Of a DNA stretch of 64,000 nucleotides, positions 43,426 through 53,370 are shown piece by piece (within the stretch, counting starts at the first letter, position 1; each line of letters starts with the position of its first letter). The position numbers were made by a program, and so were the translations under genes. This stretch comes from Butyrivibrio sp. FCS014 (GTDB lineage Bacteria; Bacillota; Clostridia; Lachnospirales; Lachnospiraceae), in NCBI RefSeq assembly GCF_000526935.1, contig NZ_JAHA01000007.1:186001-250000 (forward strand), written 5' to 3'. The notes under the pieces were generated by a model. That model was not told where the DNA came from. It saw only the letters and a program-made list of their open reading frames with translations, and did not search any database.

Positions 43426-43720
43426 ATTCCCTCCTGCGAGAATATTCCGACATGTGCAAATTGTCACTATACAACAAAATTTTACACTAATAAAAGCGTA
43501 TAGACATTAACATTAATGAAAATTTTAGAAAGATTTCCGTATTAGTTTAAAACGAGAGAAAATATAGTTTACCGCCTGATATTTGCGCATAAGGGAAAAG
43601 ATCCGGATAATCTGAAAAAAGTATAACCTTTCTGCCTTGAAAACGGTTTGGTGCACATTTTGTGATATTATATTGTTAACACCATGCCGTTTTATTTTAC
43701 TGCAAACCGGAGGGCAGAGG

Positions 43721-46405
43721 GTGAAACGAGGGCTGATAATAACAATAAATCTTTTGATAATGGGTTTCATTCTGATCCTCATCATCGGGTATGCGAATAC
43801 AAAGGCTACGGAGAGCAACAAAAACGAGATCATCGCCTTTGAAAAGATGACCGTGACCACCAATCAGATTATTGCCAACTACCTTGAGGATGAGCAGCAT
43901 CTTTGCGATACATGGGCGGAGTATATCAATCATTCTGCGCAGGAAGGCGCTACCATGACCCTAGATGAGGCTATAGCCTATATAAGGAAGGCCAAGACAA
44001 CTCCCGAGATCCAGGCACACCTGATCCTTGCTGATACTCCGAACAGGGAAGGAATCTCAACCAATTCCAAAGTATCCGATCCCGACGTCTATAATGTTTC
44101 CTACAAGAATATAAAAATCTTTGACACCATCAACGACGAGGCTGATTCCACCGGTGCTGTCAATATTACGCGTGCCTACACAAATCCCCTGAACGGTGTT
44201 CAGTCCATTGGTTTTTTTAACTATGTGACTGTTCTTGATGACGAAGGCGGGCAGCACAACGGGCTCCTGATGCGCGTTGTTCCCATAAGCAGTCTCGAGC
44301 AGAAGCTTGTTTTCCTCAAGGGCGAGTACGAGAATGTGGAGATAAGCATCATCGACAGGGACGGCAATTATGTGGTCCACGGCAAATCCTTTAAGAACAG
44401 CAATTTCTTTGAGTATTACAAGTCCTACAATACCGCTACAGCGGATGAATATCAGAGTGTGACAAAAGAGATAGCGACCGGCACAGGCAGCATGGCAATC
44501 AGGAACTTCAAGGGTGAGGACTGCATTTTGTCTTACACACCCCTGGAGACTATGTCTACGTGGGTCCTTCTTGCTTATATTCCGGCAAAAGACCTGGTGG
44601 CTAACCGCCAGATAGACTGGCTGCTTCTTGGGATAGCGTCCCTTGGCTTTCTGGCTCTTTTGATATTCAATTCCTCTGTAATGATGAATTATAATCACCG
44701 GCTATCTGAGGCTGCCCAGCAGGCCAATCAGGCCAACGAGGCCAAGTCCTATTTCCTCTCCACCATGTCCCATGACATCCGTACTCCCATGAATGCCATA
44801 CTGGGCCTTAATGAGATGGTTCTCAGGGAGTCAGGAGATGACAGTATCAGAATGTATTCTGAGAGCATAAGGTCTGCGGGCAATACGCTTCTTGGCATCA
44901 TCAATGACATTCTGGATTTCTCCAAGATAGAAGCCGGAAAGATGGAGCTGATCAACGTGGATTACAGCTTTGCTTCCCTTCTCAATGACCTTGTAAACAT
45001 GGTGCAAAAGAAGGCAGAGGACAAGGGCCTTGCCTTTACCCCCGATATAGACAAAAACATACCCTCGACCCTTAACGGAGACGAGATCAGGATCAAGCAG
45101 GTCATCATCAACATTCTTTCAAACGCCGTAAAATACACCAATCAGGGATCGGTAACCCTGTCAATCCATGCAGACAGGCTTCAGGATAAGCCGGATACAG
45201 TAAGGCTAAGGGTCAGCGTTGCAGACACCGGCATAGGCATAAAACCGGAAGACCTTGGCCGATTGTTCGTTGCTTTTGAGCGTATTGAGGAAAAGAAGAA
45301 CAGAAATATCGAGGGTACCGGCCTTGGTATGGCGATCACCCAGCGGTTTCTGGATATGATGGGGAGTCGTCTTGAGGTCGAGAGCGAATACGGCAAGGGC
45401 TCCGTTTTTTCCTTTGAGCTGGAGCAGAAGGTTGTCAGCTGGGATCCTATAGGAGACTTTGAGGAGGCTTTCAGAAATTCGCTCCGGGAGCGCAAGAATT
45501 ACCGGGAGAAGTTCACGGCACCTGACGCAAGAGTACTTGTGGTTGATGACACAGCTGTCAATCTTACGGTGTTTGTGAACCTGCTAAAGCGCACAGGACT
45601 TCAGATCGATACTGCACAGAGTGGTGATGAGGGCATAGCTCTTTTTACTAAGAAGCACTATGATGTCATCTTCCTGGATCATATGATGCCGGATAAAGAC
45701 GGTATAGAGACCCTAAAGGAGATGAAGACAATGACCGATACTTCTAATATATTGACTCCGGTGATCTGTCTTACCGCCAATGCCATATCCGGTATGCGTG
45801 AAATGTACACAAATGCGGGATTTGACGACTATCTCACAAAGCCCATCGATGTGGAGAAGCTGGAATCCATGCTTCTGCAGTATCTGCCAAAGGATAAGGT
45901 GACCATGTCGGCTGACGGGGATGGCGAAGGTGATGCTTTGGGTGGCCCCGGCGAAAGCGGCAGCTCTGTTTCTGATGGTGCCGTTGATGCTGCTGCGGAT
46001 GGCGAAGACGAGCTGGCGCTTCCGGAATTTCTTTTCCATATTAAGGCGCTGGATCTTAACGCAGGCCTCAACTACTGCGGCGATGCCGAGGACTACGTGG
46101 AGACCTTAAGAATGTATCTGGACAGCGCGGAAAAGAAGGCCAAAGAGATCGAAAAATACTGGGCAGAAGGAGATTTAAAGAATATTACCATTAAGATTCA
46201 TGCCCTGAAGAGTTCGTCCCGTTCCATCGGCGCACTGGAGCTTGGAGAACTGGCCGCAAGGCTTGAGAAAGCCGGAAATGACGGCGATACACAGACTCTG
46301 GGAAAAGAGCTTGCGAAGCTGCTTTCAGAGTACAGACAGCTGGCAGGGGCTCTGGAACCCCTGGATAGGCGGCATGAGCCGGATGCTGATAATGATAACC
46401 TTTGA
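43721..46405 (+). CDS. Hybrid sensor histidine kinase (Cache-HisKA-HATPase-REC-HPt)
   Basis: An 894-residue membrane kinase. Transmembrane helices near 5-25 and 300-320 bracket an external Cache-type sensor. HisKA has His351 in FLSTMSHDIRTPMNAIL; the ATPase domain has NILSNAVKYTNQG, DTGIGI and GTGLGMAI. A receiver follows (VLVVDDTAVNL, Asp653 in IFLDHMMPD), then an acidic linker and a C-terminal HPt (His827 in IKIHALKSSSRS). All phosphorelay residues are present. GTG 43721 lies six bases after GGAGGG. A solute-binding lipoprotein gene follows closely. Confidence 0.92.
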   Translation: MKRGLIITINLLIMGFILILIIGYANTKATESNKNEIIAFEKMTVTTNQIIANYLEDEQHLCDTWAEYINHSAQEGATMTLDEAIAYIRKAKTTPEIQAHLILADTPNREGISTNSKVSDPDVYNVSYKNIKIFDTINDEADSTGAVNITRAYTNPLNGVQSIGFFNYVTVLDDEGGQHNGLLMRVVPISSLEQKLVFLKGEYENVEISIIDRDGNYVVHGKSFKNSNFFEYYKSYNTATADEYQSVTKEIATGTGSMAIRNFKGEDCILSYTPLETMSTWVLLAYIPAKDLVANRQIDWLLLGIASLGFLALLIFNSSVMMNYNHRLSEAAQQANQANEAKSYFLSTMSHDIRTPMNAILGLNEMVLRESGDDSIRMYSESIRSAGNTLLGIINDILDFSKIEAGKMELINVDYSFASLLNDLVNMVQKKAEDKGLAFTPDIDKNIPSTLNGDEIRIKQVIINILSNAVKYTNQGSVTLSIHADRLQDKPDTVRLRVSVADTGIGIKPEDLGRLFVAFERIEEKKNRNIEGTGLGMAITQRFLDMMGSRLEVESEYGKGSVFSFELEQKVVSWDPIGDFEEAFRNSLRERKNYREKFTAPDARVLVVDDTAVNLTVFVNLLKRTGLQIDTAQSGDEGIALFTKKHYDVIFLDHMMPDKDGIETLKEMKTMTDTSNILTPVICLTANAISGMREMYTNAGFDDYLTKPIDVEKLESMLLQYLPKDKVTMSADGDGEGDALGGPGESGSSVSDGAVDAAADGEDELALPEFLFHIKALDLNAGLNYCGDAEDYVETLRMYLDSAEKKAKEIEKYWAEGDLKNITIKIHALKSSSRSIGALELGELAARLEKAGNDGDTQTLGKELAKLLSEYRQLAGALEPLDRRHEPDADNDNL

Positions 46406-46420
46406 TCGGAGGTAATGCTT

Positions 46421-47719
46421 ATGAGAAAAACCGTAAGGACGCTATTGACACTGGGATTGACTTCGATGCTTCTTTTGCAGGGGTGCGGCAGCGGGAAGAG
46501 CGCGGATGTGCCTTTTACTCCGAAGTATGATAAGGACACCGAGTTTTCGCTGACTGTTGCCGGCGACTATTCCAACTTTGAGTCCCTTGAGGCAGAGTTT
46601 GAGCGCTTCTACGAATACTATCCCAATGCAAGTCTGCAGTATGTATCGCTGGATGATTACGGCAATGTCATTTCCAGTGCTCTTGTGGGCAGCGAGCCGC
46701 CGGATATTTTCACCACCAAAAGTTCCATGATCGGAAATGAAAAGTACGACGACATGTTTGCGGCCTGCGAGGTTTTATCCGATGAGTCCGTTGGTATCGA
46801 TTATTCCTGCATCAGAAGTTCGCTGATAAGGACCACGGATTCCGGAGATGTTGTGATGCTGCCGGTTTTTACCACTTCCTACGGAATGCTGGTGAACATG
46901 GATATCTTTGAAAAAGAGGGACTTAAGGTTCCAACGAATTTCAAGGAGCTGATGACAGTTTGCGAGAAGCTTAAGGCAGCAGGCTATGAGTCCCCCGTCA
47001 TGGGAACAGACAGGTTCAGCGGATCGGGACTTTTTAATAACTTTGTATATCCGATGTATGCCTACAATGTAATAAAGAACAATGATAAGATTGACGCCCT
47101 TAACAATTTCGAGCCCGGATCGGGAGAGCTGATGCGCCCTGCTCTGGAGAGGCTTGATGAATTTGTTAAATCCGACTGTATCGATGTTGCAAAGTGCCAG
47201 GCGGAGATATCGGACGAATACGATCAGGTCATCATGAGATTTTTTGAGGGCGATGTGCCCATGATGCTGGCTGCAGGTGATGTGGTTTCGGGAACAGCCA
47301 AAAGAGAGAGCAAATCCGATGCCTTTACAGCGAACCCCTTCAAATACAGATTCTTTACCGCTCCTGCAGGTGACAAAGGCGGATACTTCATCAATTCCAT
47401 CAGCATCTGCTTCTCCGTCAACAAGAACAGCAAGAATCTGGACATGGCCAATGAGTTCATGAGATTTCTTATCAGTAAGAAAGAGCTTAACAACATGGCC
47501 GGACTGAAGCGCCTTATCACGCCCACCGATGATTTCTCATCCGACGAACTCTATTCTGCGATCGCAGATATACCGGATGATCGGAGCTTCAGTGACAAAG
47601 AGACGGGCCTTCTTGACCCGGCAGTAAGACAGTTCCGTGCAGCCATCTATGCTGTCGGCAACGGCACCATGACCGTGGACGAAGCCGTCGCCGCCTACGG
47701 CAGCATTCCGGAGGAATAA
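46421..47719 (+). CDS. Extracellular solute-binding lipoprotein (family 1)
   Basis: A 432-residue lipoprotein. The signal ends in the lipobox L-L-Q-G-C (Cys about 21). The rest is a family 1 sugar-type binding protein (FSLTVAGDYSNFESLEAEFE, then VNMDIFEKEGLKVPTNFKEL). No permease or ATPase genes adjoin it, so it may present a ligand to the hybrid kinase just upstream (10 bases gap plus ribosome site) rather than serve transport. ATG 46421 is eight bases after GGAGG. Confidence 0.85.
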   Translation: MRKTVRTLLTLGLTSMLLLQGCGSGKSADVPFTPKYDKDTEFSLTVAGDYSNFESLEAEFERFYEYYPNASLQYVSLDDYGNVISSALVGSEPPDIFTTKSSMIGNEKYDDMFAACEVLSDESVGIDYSCIRSSLIRTTDSGDVVMLPVFTTSYGMLVNMDIFEKEGLKVPTNFKELMTVCEKLKAAGYESPVMGTDRFSGSGLFNNFVYPMYAYNVIKNNDKIDALNNFEPGSGELMRPALERLDEFVKSDCIDVAKCQAEISDEYDQVIMRFFEGDVPMMLAAGDVVSGTAKRESKSDAFTANPFKYRFFTAPAGDKGGYFINSISICFSVNKNSKNLDMANEFMRFLISKKELNNMAGLKRLITPTDDFSSDELYSAIADIPDDRSFSDKETGLLDPAVRQFRAAIYAVGNGTMTVDEAVAAYGSIPEE

Positions 47720-47720
47720 A

Positions 47721-47760
47721 GGACCGTGTGGTCCCTGGTGGTCCCCGGGGACCATTTTGT
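47721..47760 (+). terminator. GC-rich hairpins after the solute-binding gene
   Basis: GGACC-GTGT-GGTCC (47721-47734) is followed by the palindrome GGTCCCCGGGGACC (47740-47753) and ATTTTGTTG. It probably terminates the kinase operon. A related GGTCCC...GGGACC hairpin occurs at 53691-53716. The remaining bases to 47950 hold an AT-rich pflB promoter region with TTGACA and TATAGT elements. Confidence 0.55.
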
Positions 47761-47950
47761 TGAAAAAACCGATAAATGGCGCGATTTTCCGGCTCTTTTC
47801 GGCTTTTTTTACAAATGATAAATCTTCTTATTTATTTTGTTAATATTTTGACAGCAATGTGGTATAGTATGTACTGGCCATTTGGGATTTTTAGCAAATC
47901 ACCGGCCAACACATATTACGCCACATTTTTTTATTAGAAAGGGAACTATA

Positions 47951-50209
47951 ATGGCTAATCACGAATTCACACAGTGGGATGGCTTCACAGGTCGCGTTTG
48001 GAAAGACAACATCGACGTGCGTGACTTCATCCAGAACAACTACACTCCTTATGACGGAGATGAGTCCTTCCTGGCAGAACCTACAGAAGCAACCAACACT
48101 CTTTGGGGCAAGCTTCAGGAGCTTCAGGCACAGGAGCGTGCAAAGGGCGGCGTCCTTGATATGGATACAGACATCGTATCTTCTCTTACATCACATGGCG
48201 CAGGATACATTTCAGAGGAAACCAAAGATCTCGAGCAGATCGTTGGCCTTCAGACTGACAAGCCGCTGAAAAGAGCTTTCATGCCCTTCGGTGGTATCAC
48301 AATGGCAGAGCAGTCATGCAGAATGTATGGCTACGAGCCCAGCGAGAGACTCCACGAGATCTTTACCAAATATCACAAGACACACAACCAGGGCGTTTTC
48401 GACATCTACACACCTGAGATGAAGAAGGCCCGCCACAATAAGATCCTCACAGGTCTTCCCGATACCTACGGACGTGGACGTATCGTCGGCGACTACAGAA
48501 GAGTTGCTCTTTACGGTATCGACTACCTCATCGAGAAGAAGCAGGCAGATTTCGCAGCAACAGCCCGTCAGGGTATGCGCCGCTACGACTTCCAGCTTCG
48601 TGAGGAGATCACAGATCAGATCAATGCTCTTAAGGGCATGAAGGAAATGGCTGCTATCTACGGCATCGATATTTCCAAGCCTGCGGCTACAGCAAAAGAG
48701 GCAGTGCAGTGGCTCTACTTCGGTTACCTTGCAGCGATCAAGACTCAGAACGGTGCTGCTATGTCAGTTGGCCGTGTTTCCACATTCCTTGATATCTACT
48801 TCACCCGTGACCTTGCAAAGGGCATCATCACAGAGGAAGAGGCACAGGAGATCATCGACCACTTCACAATGAAGTGCCGTATGGTTAAGTTCGCAAGAAT
48901 TGAATCTTATAACCAGCTCTTTTCCGGAGATCCCGTATGGGCAACTCTTGAGGTTGGCGGTATCGGTCTGGATGGCCGTCACCAGGTTACAAAGACCTGC
49001 TACAGATTCCTCCACACACTGGAGAACATGGGACCTTCACCTGAGCCCAACCTTACAGTTATGTACTCAAGCCGTCTTCCTGAGAACTTCAAGAAGTACG
49101 CTTCCAAGATCTCTGTAACAACATCTTCAATCCAGTACGAGAACGATGATGTAATGCGTGTTACATGGGGTGATGACTATTCAATCTGCTGCTGCGTATC
49201 TGCAACAGAGACGGGAAAAGAGCTCCAGTTCTTCGGCGCACGTGCTAACCTGGCCAAGTGCCTTCTCTACGCTATCAACGGCGGTGTTGATGAGAAGTCC
49301 GGAGAGCAGGTTGGTCCCGAGTACAAGGCGATCACAGCTGAGTACCTTGACTACGATGAGGTTATGCAGAAGTTCGATCAGATGATGGATTGGCTTGCAC
49401 ACCTCTATGTTGGAACACTTAACATGATCCACTACATGCACGACAAGTACTACTATGAGGCTTGCCAGATGGCCCTCATCGACACACACGTACGTCGTTC
49501 ATTTGCTACAGGTATTGCAGGTTTCTCACACTGCGTAGATTCACTTTCCGCTATCAAGCATGCCAAGGTTAAGGCTATCCGTGATGAGAACGGAATCACC
49601 AAAGACTTCGAGATCGAAGGTGACTTCCCTCGCTACGGTAACGATGATGACAGAGCAGACGAGATTGCTATCTGGCTCCTTCGCACCTTCATGGGCAAGC
49701 TTCGTCACATCCACACCTACAGAGATTCAGAGCCCACAACCTCAATCCTTACCATCACATCAAACGTTGTTTACGGTAAGGCTACAGGTGCTCTTCCCGA
49801 CGGACGTCCCGCAGGCGAGCCCCTTTCACCCGGAGCTAACCCTGCATACGGAGCTGAGGTAAACGGCCTCATCGCTTCCCTTAACTCTGTTGCAAAGCTT
49901 CCTTACGAAGAGGCCCTTGATGGAATCTCAAATACACAGACCATCAACCCCGGCGCTCTCGGACACACAGAAGAGGAGCGTGTTAACAACCTTGTAAACG
50001 TACTTGACGGTTACTTCGACCAGGGTGCACACCACCTCAACGTCAACGTATTCGGCAAGGAGAAGCTCATCGACGCTATGGAGCATCCCGAGAAGCCTGA
50101 GTACGCTAACTTTACCATCAGAGTTTCAGGTTACGCAGTTAAGTTCATCGACCTTACAAGAGAGCAGCAGCTGGACGTAATCTCACGTACCTGCCACGAG
50201 GCACTTTGA
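47951..50209 (+). CDS. pflB: Pyruvate formate-lyase (formate C-acetyltransferase)
   Basis: A 752-residue glycyl-radical enzyme that splits pyruvate with CoA to acetyl-CoA and formate, central to anaerobic fermentation. The active-site cysteines lie in [15 protein letters not shown] (Cys413-415), and the radical glycine is Gly727 in [10 protein letters not shown]. Length and the opening [20 protein letters not shown] are typical. AAAGGGAAC precedes ATG 47951; the frame is open further upstream. Codon use is strongly biased (GAG, CTT, AAG), as in highly expressed genes. pflA follows 60 bases later. Confidence 0.96.
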   Translation: MANHEFTQWDGFTGRVWKDNIDVRDFIQNNYTPYDGDESFLAEPTEATNTLWGKLQELQAQERAKGGVLDMDTDIVSSLTSHGAGYISEETKDLEQIVGLQTDKPLKRAFMPFGGITMAEQSCRMYGYEPSERLHEIFTKYHKTHNQGVFDIYTPEMKKARHNKILTGLPDTYGRGRIVGDYRRVALYGIDYLIEKKQADFAATARQGMRRYDFQLREEITDQINALKGMKEMAAIYGIDISKPAATAKEAVQWLYFGYLAAIKTQNGAAMSVGRVSTFLDIYFTRDLAKGIITEEEAQEIIDHFTMKCRMVKFARIESYNQLFSGDPVWATLEVGGIGLDGRHQVTKTCYRFLHTLENMGPSPEPNLTVMYSSRLPENFKKYASKISVTTSSIQYENDDVMRVTWGDDYSICCCVSATETGKELQFFGARANLAKCLLYAINGGVDEKSGEQVGPEYKAITAEYLDYDEVMQKFDQMMDWLAHLYVGTLNMIHYMHDKYYYEACQMALIDTHVRRSFATGIAGFSHCVDSLSAIKHAKVKAIRDENGITKDFEIEGDFPRYGNDDDRADEIAIWLLRTFMGKLRHIHTYRDSEPTTSILTITSNVVYGKATGALPDGRPAGEPLSPGANPAYGAEVNGLIASLNSVAKLPYEEALDGISNTQTINPGALGHTEEERVNNLVNVLDGYFDQGAHHLNVNVFGKEKLIDAMEHPEKPEYANFTIRVSGYAVKFIDLTREQQLDVISRTCHEAL

Positions 50210-50268
50210 TAGGCCGGTTTTATCGGTATTTTACCGGAGTTCGGATTTAGTTTTATCGGAGTTTTTTA

Positions 50269-51003
50269 ATGAGTGAAGTTATAGGATATGTAAATAAACT
50301 GGAGAGTTTTGGCGCCGTGGACGGACCCGGCGTCAGATACCTCATATTCCTTAGCGGCTGCAGAATGCGATGCGCTTTTTGCCATAACCCCGAGACCTGG
50401 AAGGAAGGCGAGGGGCAGCAGTTTACGGCTGACGAACTTTTAAAGAAGGCACTCCGCTTCAAACCCTACTGGAAAAATGGCGGCGGTATCACCGTAAGCG
50501 GCGGCGAACCCCTTCTCCAGATTGATTTTCTTCTGGAACTGTTCCGGAAAGCCAAAGCAGCCGGCGTGAATACCTGCATAGACACAGCCGGCGAGCCCTT
50601 CACTCGTGAAGAACCTTTTTATTCCAAATGGAAAGAACTGATGAGCCTTACCGACACGGTTCTTCTTGATATCAAGAACATCGATGCTAAGGCTCACAAG
50701 GAGCTTACCGGTGTCGACAACGCCAATATCCTTGATATGGCAAAAGAGATATCGGCTATGGGTATACCTATCTGGATCCGACACGTGCTGGTTCCCGGCG
50801 GAAGCGACAACGACGAGTACCTCCGCCGCACAAGAGAGTTCATAGACACACTGTCATCTGTAGAAAAGGTTGAGGTTCTTCCTTACCACACCCTGGGCGT
50901 TCCCAAGTATCAGGAGCTTGGAATTCCCTATCGCCTTGAAGGCGTGGAATCTCCAACTCAGGAGCGTATAGATAACGCCAGGACAATCCTTGGTGCTATC
51001 TGA
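50269..51003 (+). CDS. pflA: Pyruvate formate-lyase activating enzyme
   Basis: A 244-residue radical SAM enzyme that abstracts a hydrogen from the PflB glycine. The iron-sulfur motif is C31-R-M-R-C35-A-F-C38, followed by HNPETW; TVSGGEPLLQ is the SAM-binding GGE motif. It sits directly downstream of pflB, the standard arrangement. The stop at 51003 is followed at once by a 28-bp inverted repeat. Confidence 0.95.
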   Translation: MSEVIGYVNKLESFGAVDGPGVRYLIFLSGCRMRCAFCHNPETWKEGEGQQFTADELLKKALRFKPYWKNGGGITVSGGEPLLQIDFLLELFRKAKAAGVNTCIDTAGEPFTREEPFYSKWKELMSLTDTVLLDIKNIDAKAHKELTGVDNANILDMAKEISAMGIPIWIRHVLVPGGSDNDEYLRRTREFIDTLSSVEKVEVLPYHTLGVPKYQELGIPYRLEGVESPTQERIDNARTILGAI

Positions 51004-51071
51004 GAAGTCATGGGGACGGTTCTTTTGACTTATTGTTCACTACAAGTCAAAAGAACCGTCCCCATGACTTC
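51004..51071. repeat. REP-like perfect inverted repeat
   Basis: Two perfectly complementary 28-base arms (51004-51031 and 51044-51071) flank a 12-base loop. Each arm contains GGGGACGGTTCTTTTGAC or its complement. This core is familiar from repeats mobilised by REP-associated tyrosine transposases (knowledge from memory). It lacks a T-run, so it is not a normal terminator. Confidence 0.75.
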
Positions 51072-51076
51072 TTCTG

Positions 51077-51105
51077 TTGACATACAGTTGTCAGTCAACT
51101 ATACT
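51077..51105 (+). promoter_or_regulatory. Near-consensus promoter of the GNAT-methyltransferase operon
   Basis: TTGACA (51077-51082), exactly 17 bases, TATACT (51100-51105). The spacer has dyad symmetry (TGACA-TACAGT-TGTCA), suggesting a repressor site. Confidence 0.7.
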
Positions 51106-51157
51106 ATCAACTAATAATTTTCAGAAAACGCCCCATCTTTCTAAATAAGTATTTAAC

Positions 51158-51193
51158 CTCATCGAGCCCGAAAGAGTTCGATGAGTCTTTTTA
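51158..51193 (+). terminator. Intrinsic terminator in the leader of the GNAT-methyltransferase gene
   Basis: CTCATCGA (51158-51165) pairs with TCGATGAG (51178-51185), followed by TCTTTTTAT. It lies between the promoter at 51077 and the start at 51220, so it may attenuate that operon as well as end pflA transcripts. Confidence 0.75.
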
Positions 51194-51219
51194 TATCTTT
51201 TTTTCGAGGAGGAGACAGT

Positions 51220-52512
51220 ATGGAACTTATCAGGGTACAGGATTCAGACTACAGAAAAACTTACGAGCTCTACATGACCTTTCCGGAGAACGAGAACGGC
51301 TACATGAACAATGTCTACGGCTACAACTACGAGCAGTTCCTTCAGTGGATCGAGAAGAAGCGCAACTGGTCCATGGGAAAAGAGCTGCCGGAGGGCTTCG
51401 TACCCGACACAACCTACGTACTCTCCGACGGCGGCACCTACGTTGGCGTCTTCAACCTTCGCCACTGCCTGAATGACTTCCTGAGGGAAGGCCCCGGCCA
51501 CATCGGCTACTGCATTTCAAAGGAGTACCGCGGCAAGGGATACGCCACCAAAGGCCTTGAGCTGACTCTGGAAAAAGCCCGTCAGATGTGCATCCACGAA
51601 GTCTACATGTCCGTTAACAAAGACAACCCCGCGAGCCTTCGCGTCCAGGTCAAAAACGGCGCCTACATCCACCACGAAAACGACAAGGAATACTTTACCA
51701 GAATAAACCAGATCACCGATGGAGCCACAAGAGAAGAGATCGTCAGCAAGTTCTACACCCAGTACGAAGAGGACGGCCGCCTTGAGAGGTCGGTCCACGG
51801 CAGGCTCGAATACGCCACCACCATGAACTACATCCACAGATACGCCGGCAAAGGCTCCAAGGTCCTGGAGATCGGCGCCGGCACCGGCAGATACTCCATC
51901 GCCCTCGCCAAAGAAGGCATGGACGTAACCTCCATAGAACTTGTGGAAAAGAACCTTCAAGTACTCCGGGACCACAGCAAAGGACTGCCCAATATCCGCG
52001 CCATTCAGGGCGACGCCACAAACCTCAAGGACCTTGCAGACAACACCTTCGATGTCACCCTGGTCTTTGGCCCGCTGTACCACCTGTACGAAAAAGATGA
52101 GGTGAACAAAGCCATCGACGAAGCCATCAGGGTCACCAAGCCCGGCGGCGTCATGCTTTTCGCCTTCATATCGGTCTACGCCATAATGTACTCCAACTAT
52201 TTCTACGCAAACTGGGCTTCCGGCCAGGAGGAGAACTTCACCGGGGACTACGGCATCCGTCACTTCAAGGAGCAGCTCTTTACCGGATACGACATCACCG
52301 AGTTTGAACAGCTCTTTACGGGAAAAGATATATCGTGGATCACCACCACCGGTGTGGACGGCCTTCTTGAGCCCATTGAGCACAGGGCGGACTTTGCCGT
52401 ATCGGACGAGGACTTCGACAAGCTGTTTGACTGGTACCTCCACTTCTGCGAGAAGCGGGAGCTCTTGGGCAACACCAACCACCTGCTCTATATATGCCGC
52501 AAGAACGTTTGA
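51220..52512 (+). CDS. GNAT acetyltransferase - SAM methyltransferase fusion
   Basis: A 430-residue two-domain enzyme. Residues 1-170 are a GNAT domain (acetyl-CoA loop SKEYRGKGYATKGLEL, then the N-P-A-S-L-R element). Residues 195-425 are a class I methyltransferase (VLEIGAGTGRYSIALA, SIELVEKNL, LVFGPLYHLYEKDE). Both sites look intact, so one substrate may be both acetylated and methylated. ATG 51220 follows GGAGGAGAC. High-GC codon use differs from the GNATs of the first 16 kb. MazG follows. Confidence 0.87.
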   Translation: MELIRVQDSDYRKTYELYMTFPENENGYMNNVYGYNYEQFLQWIEKKRNWSMGKELPEGFVPDTTYVLSDGGTYVGVFNLRHCLNDFLREGPGHIGYCISKEYRGKGYATKGLELTLEKARQMCIHEVYMSVNKDNPASLRVQVKNGAYIHHENDKEYFTRINQITDGATREEIVSKFYTQYEEDGRLERSVHGRLEYATTMNYIHRYAGKGSKVLEIGAGTGRYSIALAKEGMDVTSIELVEKNLQVLRDHSKGLPNIRAIQGDATNLKDLADNTFDVTLVFGPLYHLYEKDEVNKAIDEAIRVTKPGGVMLFAFISVYAIMYSNYFYANWASGQEENFTGDYGIRHFKEQLFTGYDITEFEQLFTGKDISWITTTGVDGLLEPIEHRADFAVSDEDFDKLFDWYLHFCEKRELLGNTNHLLYICRKNV

Positions 52513-52558
52513 TTTAACCTCCAAATGGAATACAATGGAAAAAGAGGCGGTGATCAAA

Positions 52559-53029
52559 ATGAGCGAAATCGATAGACTGAAATCAATAGTTGAACAACTT
52601 AGAAGTGAGAACGGATGCCCCTGGGACAAGGCCCAGACCCATGTCAGCCTTAAGCCCGGATGCATAGAGGAGGCAGCAGAAGTCATTGCCGGCATCAACA
52701 TCCTTGAGAAAACCGGAGATGCCGACAACCTTAAAGAGGAACTTGGCGACCTCCTTCTGCAGATCATGTTCCACGCCGTGATGGCCGAGGAGGAAGGCTT
52801 TTTCACCTTCGACGACGTCGCCTGCGCCATCTCCGACAAGATGGTCAGAAGACACCCTCATGTATTCGGCGATGCGAAGTTTGCCACCGAGGACGAGCTC
52901 CACGAGTCCTGGGCCGAGATCAAGCGCAAAGAAAAAGAAGGCAAGCAGTGGCAGGCAGAGTACCTCCCCGGAGCCTTCAACGAAGCCGAAGAACTGATCC
53001 GGAAAGCCAGAGAGAGAAAGGGCTTTTGA
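52559..53029 (+). CDS. mazG: MazG nucleotide pyrophosphohydrolase
   Basis: A 156-residue single-domain MazG, which hydrolyses NTPs to NMP and pyrophosphate in house-cleaning. Conserved parts are LRSENGCPWDKAQTHVSL, the metal site EEAAEVIAGI and LKEELGDLLLQIMFH with E-E-x-x-D. The usual family form has a second repeat; this is the short type. Start 52559 has GAGGCGG upstream. It is cotranscribed with the GNAT-methyltransferase gene and a small protein. Confidence 0.9.
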   Translation: MSEIDRLKSIVEQLRSENGCPWDKAQTHVSLKPGCIEEAAEVIAGINILEKTGDADNLKEELGDLLLQIMFHAVMAEEEGFFTFDDVACAISDKMVRRHPHVFGDAKFATEDELHESWAEIKRKEKEGKQWQAEYLPGAFNEAEELIRKARERKGF

Positions 53030-53067
53030 CCCTTCTTTTGGGAAAAGAGCCTAGAAGGAAAATATAC

Positions 53068-53370
53068 ATGACAGAAAAACAAATGGAATGGTCAAGAAAG
53101 CGCAATGAGCTTGTATCCGCCATAAAGGACCTGGGATTTCCCGGAGAACTTGGCGAGCAGATCGCCAAGCAGCTCGGAAGCCCCAAAGCCATAGACAGAA
53201 TGCTGGCCTACCTTTATAACGTAAAGCCCGGGACAGCAGAACTTGTAGTAGACGAGATGCTTGCCATCTGCAGCGACATAGACCGCTGGCACGACAAGAA
53301 AGCCGCCGAAGAAGCCAACGCCAAATACAACCAAATGCTTTACGAAGGCCTCGGCGACAGCGAGGACTAG
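53068..53370 (+). CDS. Small conserved helical protein
   Basis: A 100-residue soluble protein: QMEWSRKRNELVSAIKDLGF, LGSPKAIDRMLAYLYNVKPG and VVDEMLAICSDIDRW. Sequence looks conserved and well coded but no family is recognised with certainty. AGAAGGAAA precedes ATG 53068. It closes the operon after MazG. Confidence 0.65.
   Translation: MTEKQMEWSRKRNELVSAIKDLGFPGELGEQIAKQLGSPKAIDRMLAYLYNVKPGTAELVVDEMLAICSDIDRWHDKKAAEEANAKYNQMLYEGLGDSED

Noticed and set aside
51517-52839. 440-residue open frame on the minus strand
   Set aside because: It lies opposite the well supported GNAT-methyltransferase and MazG genes, arises from their GC-rich third positions and shows no domain.
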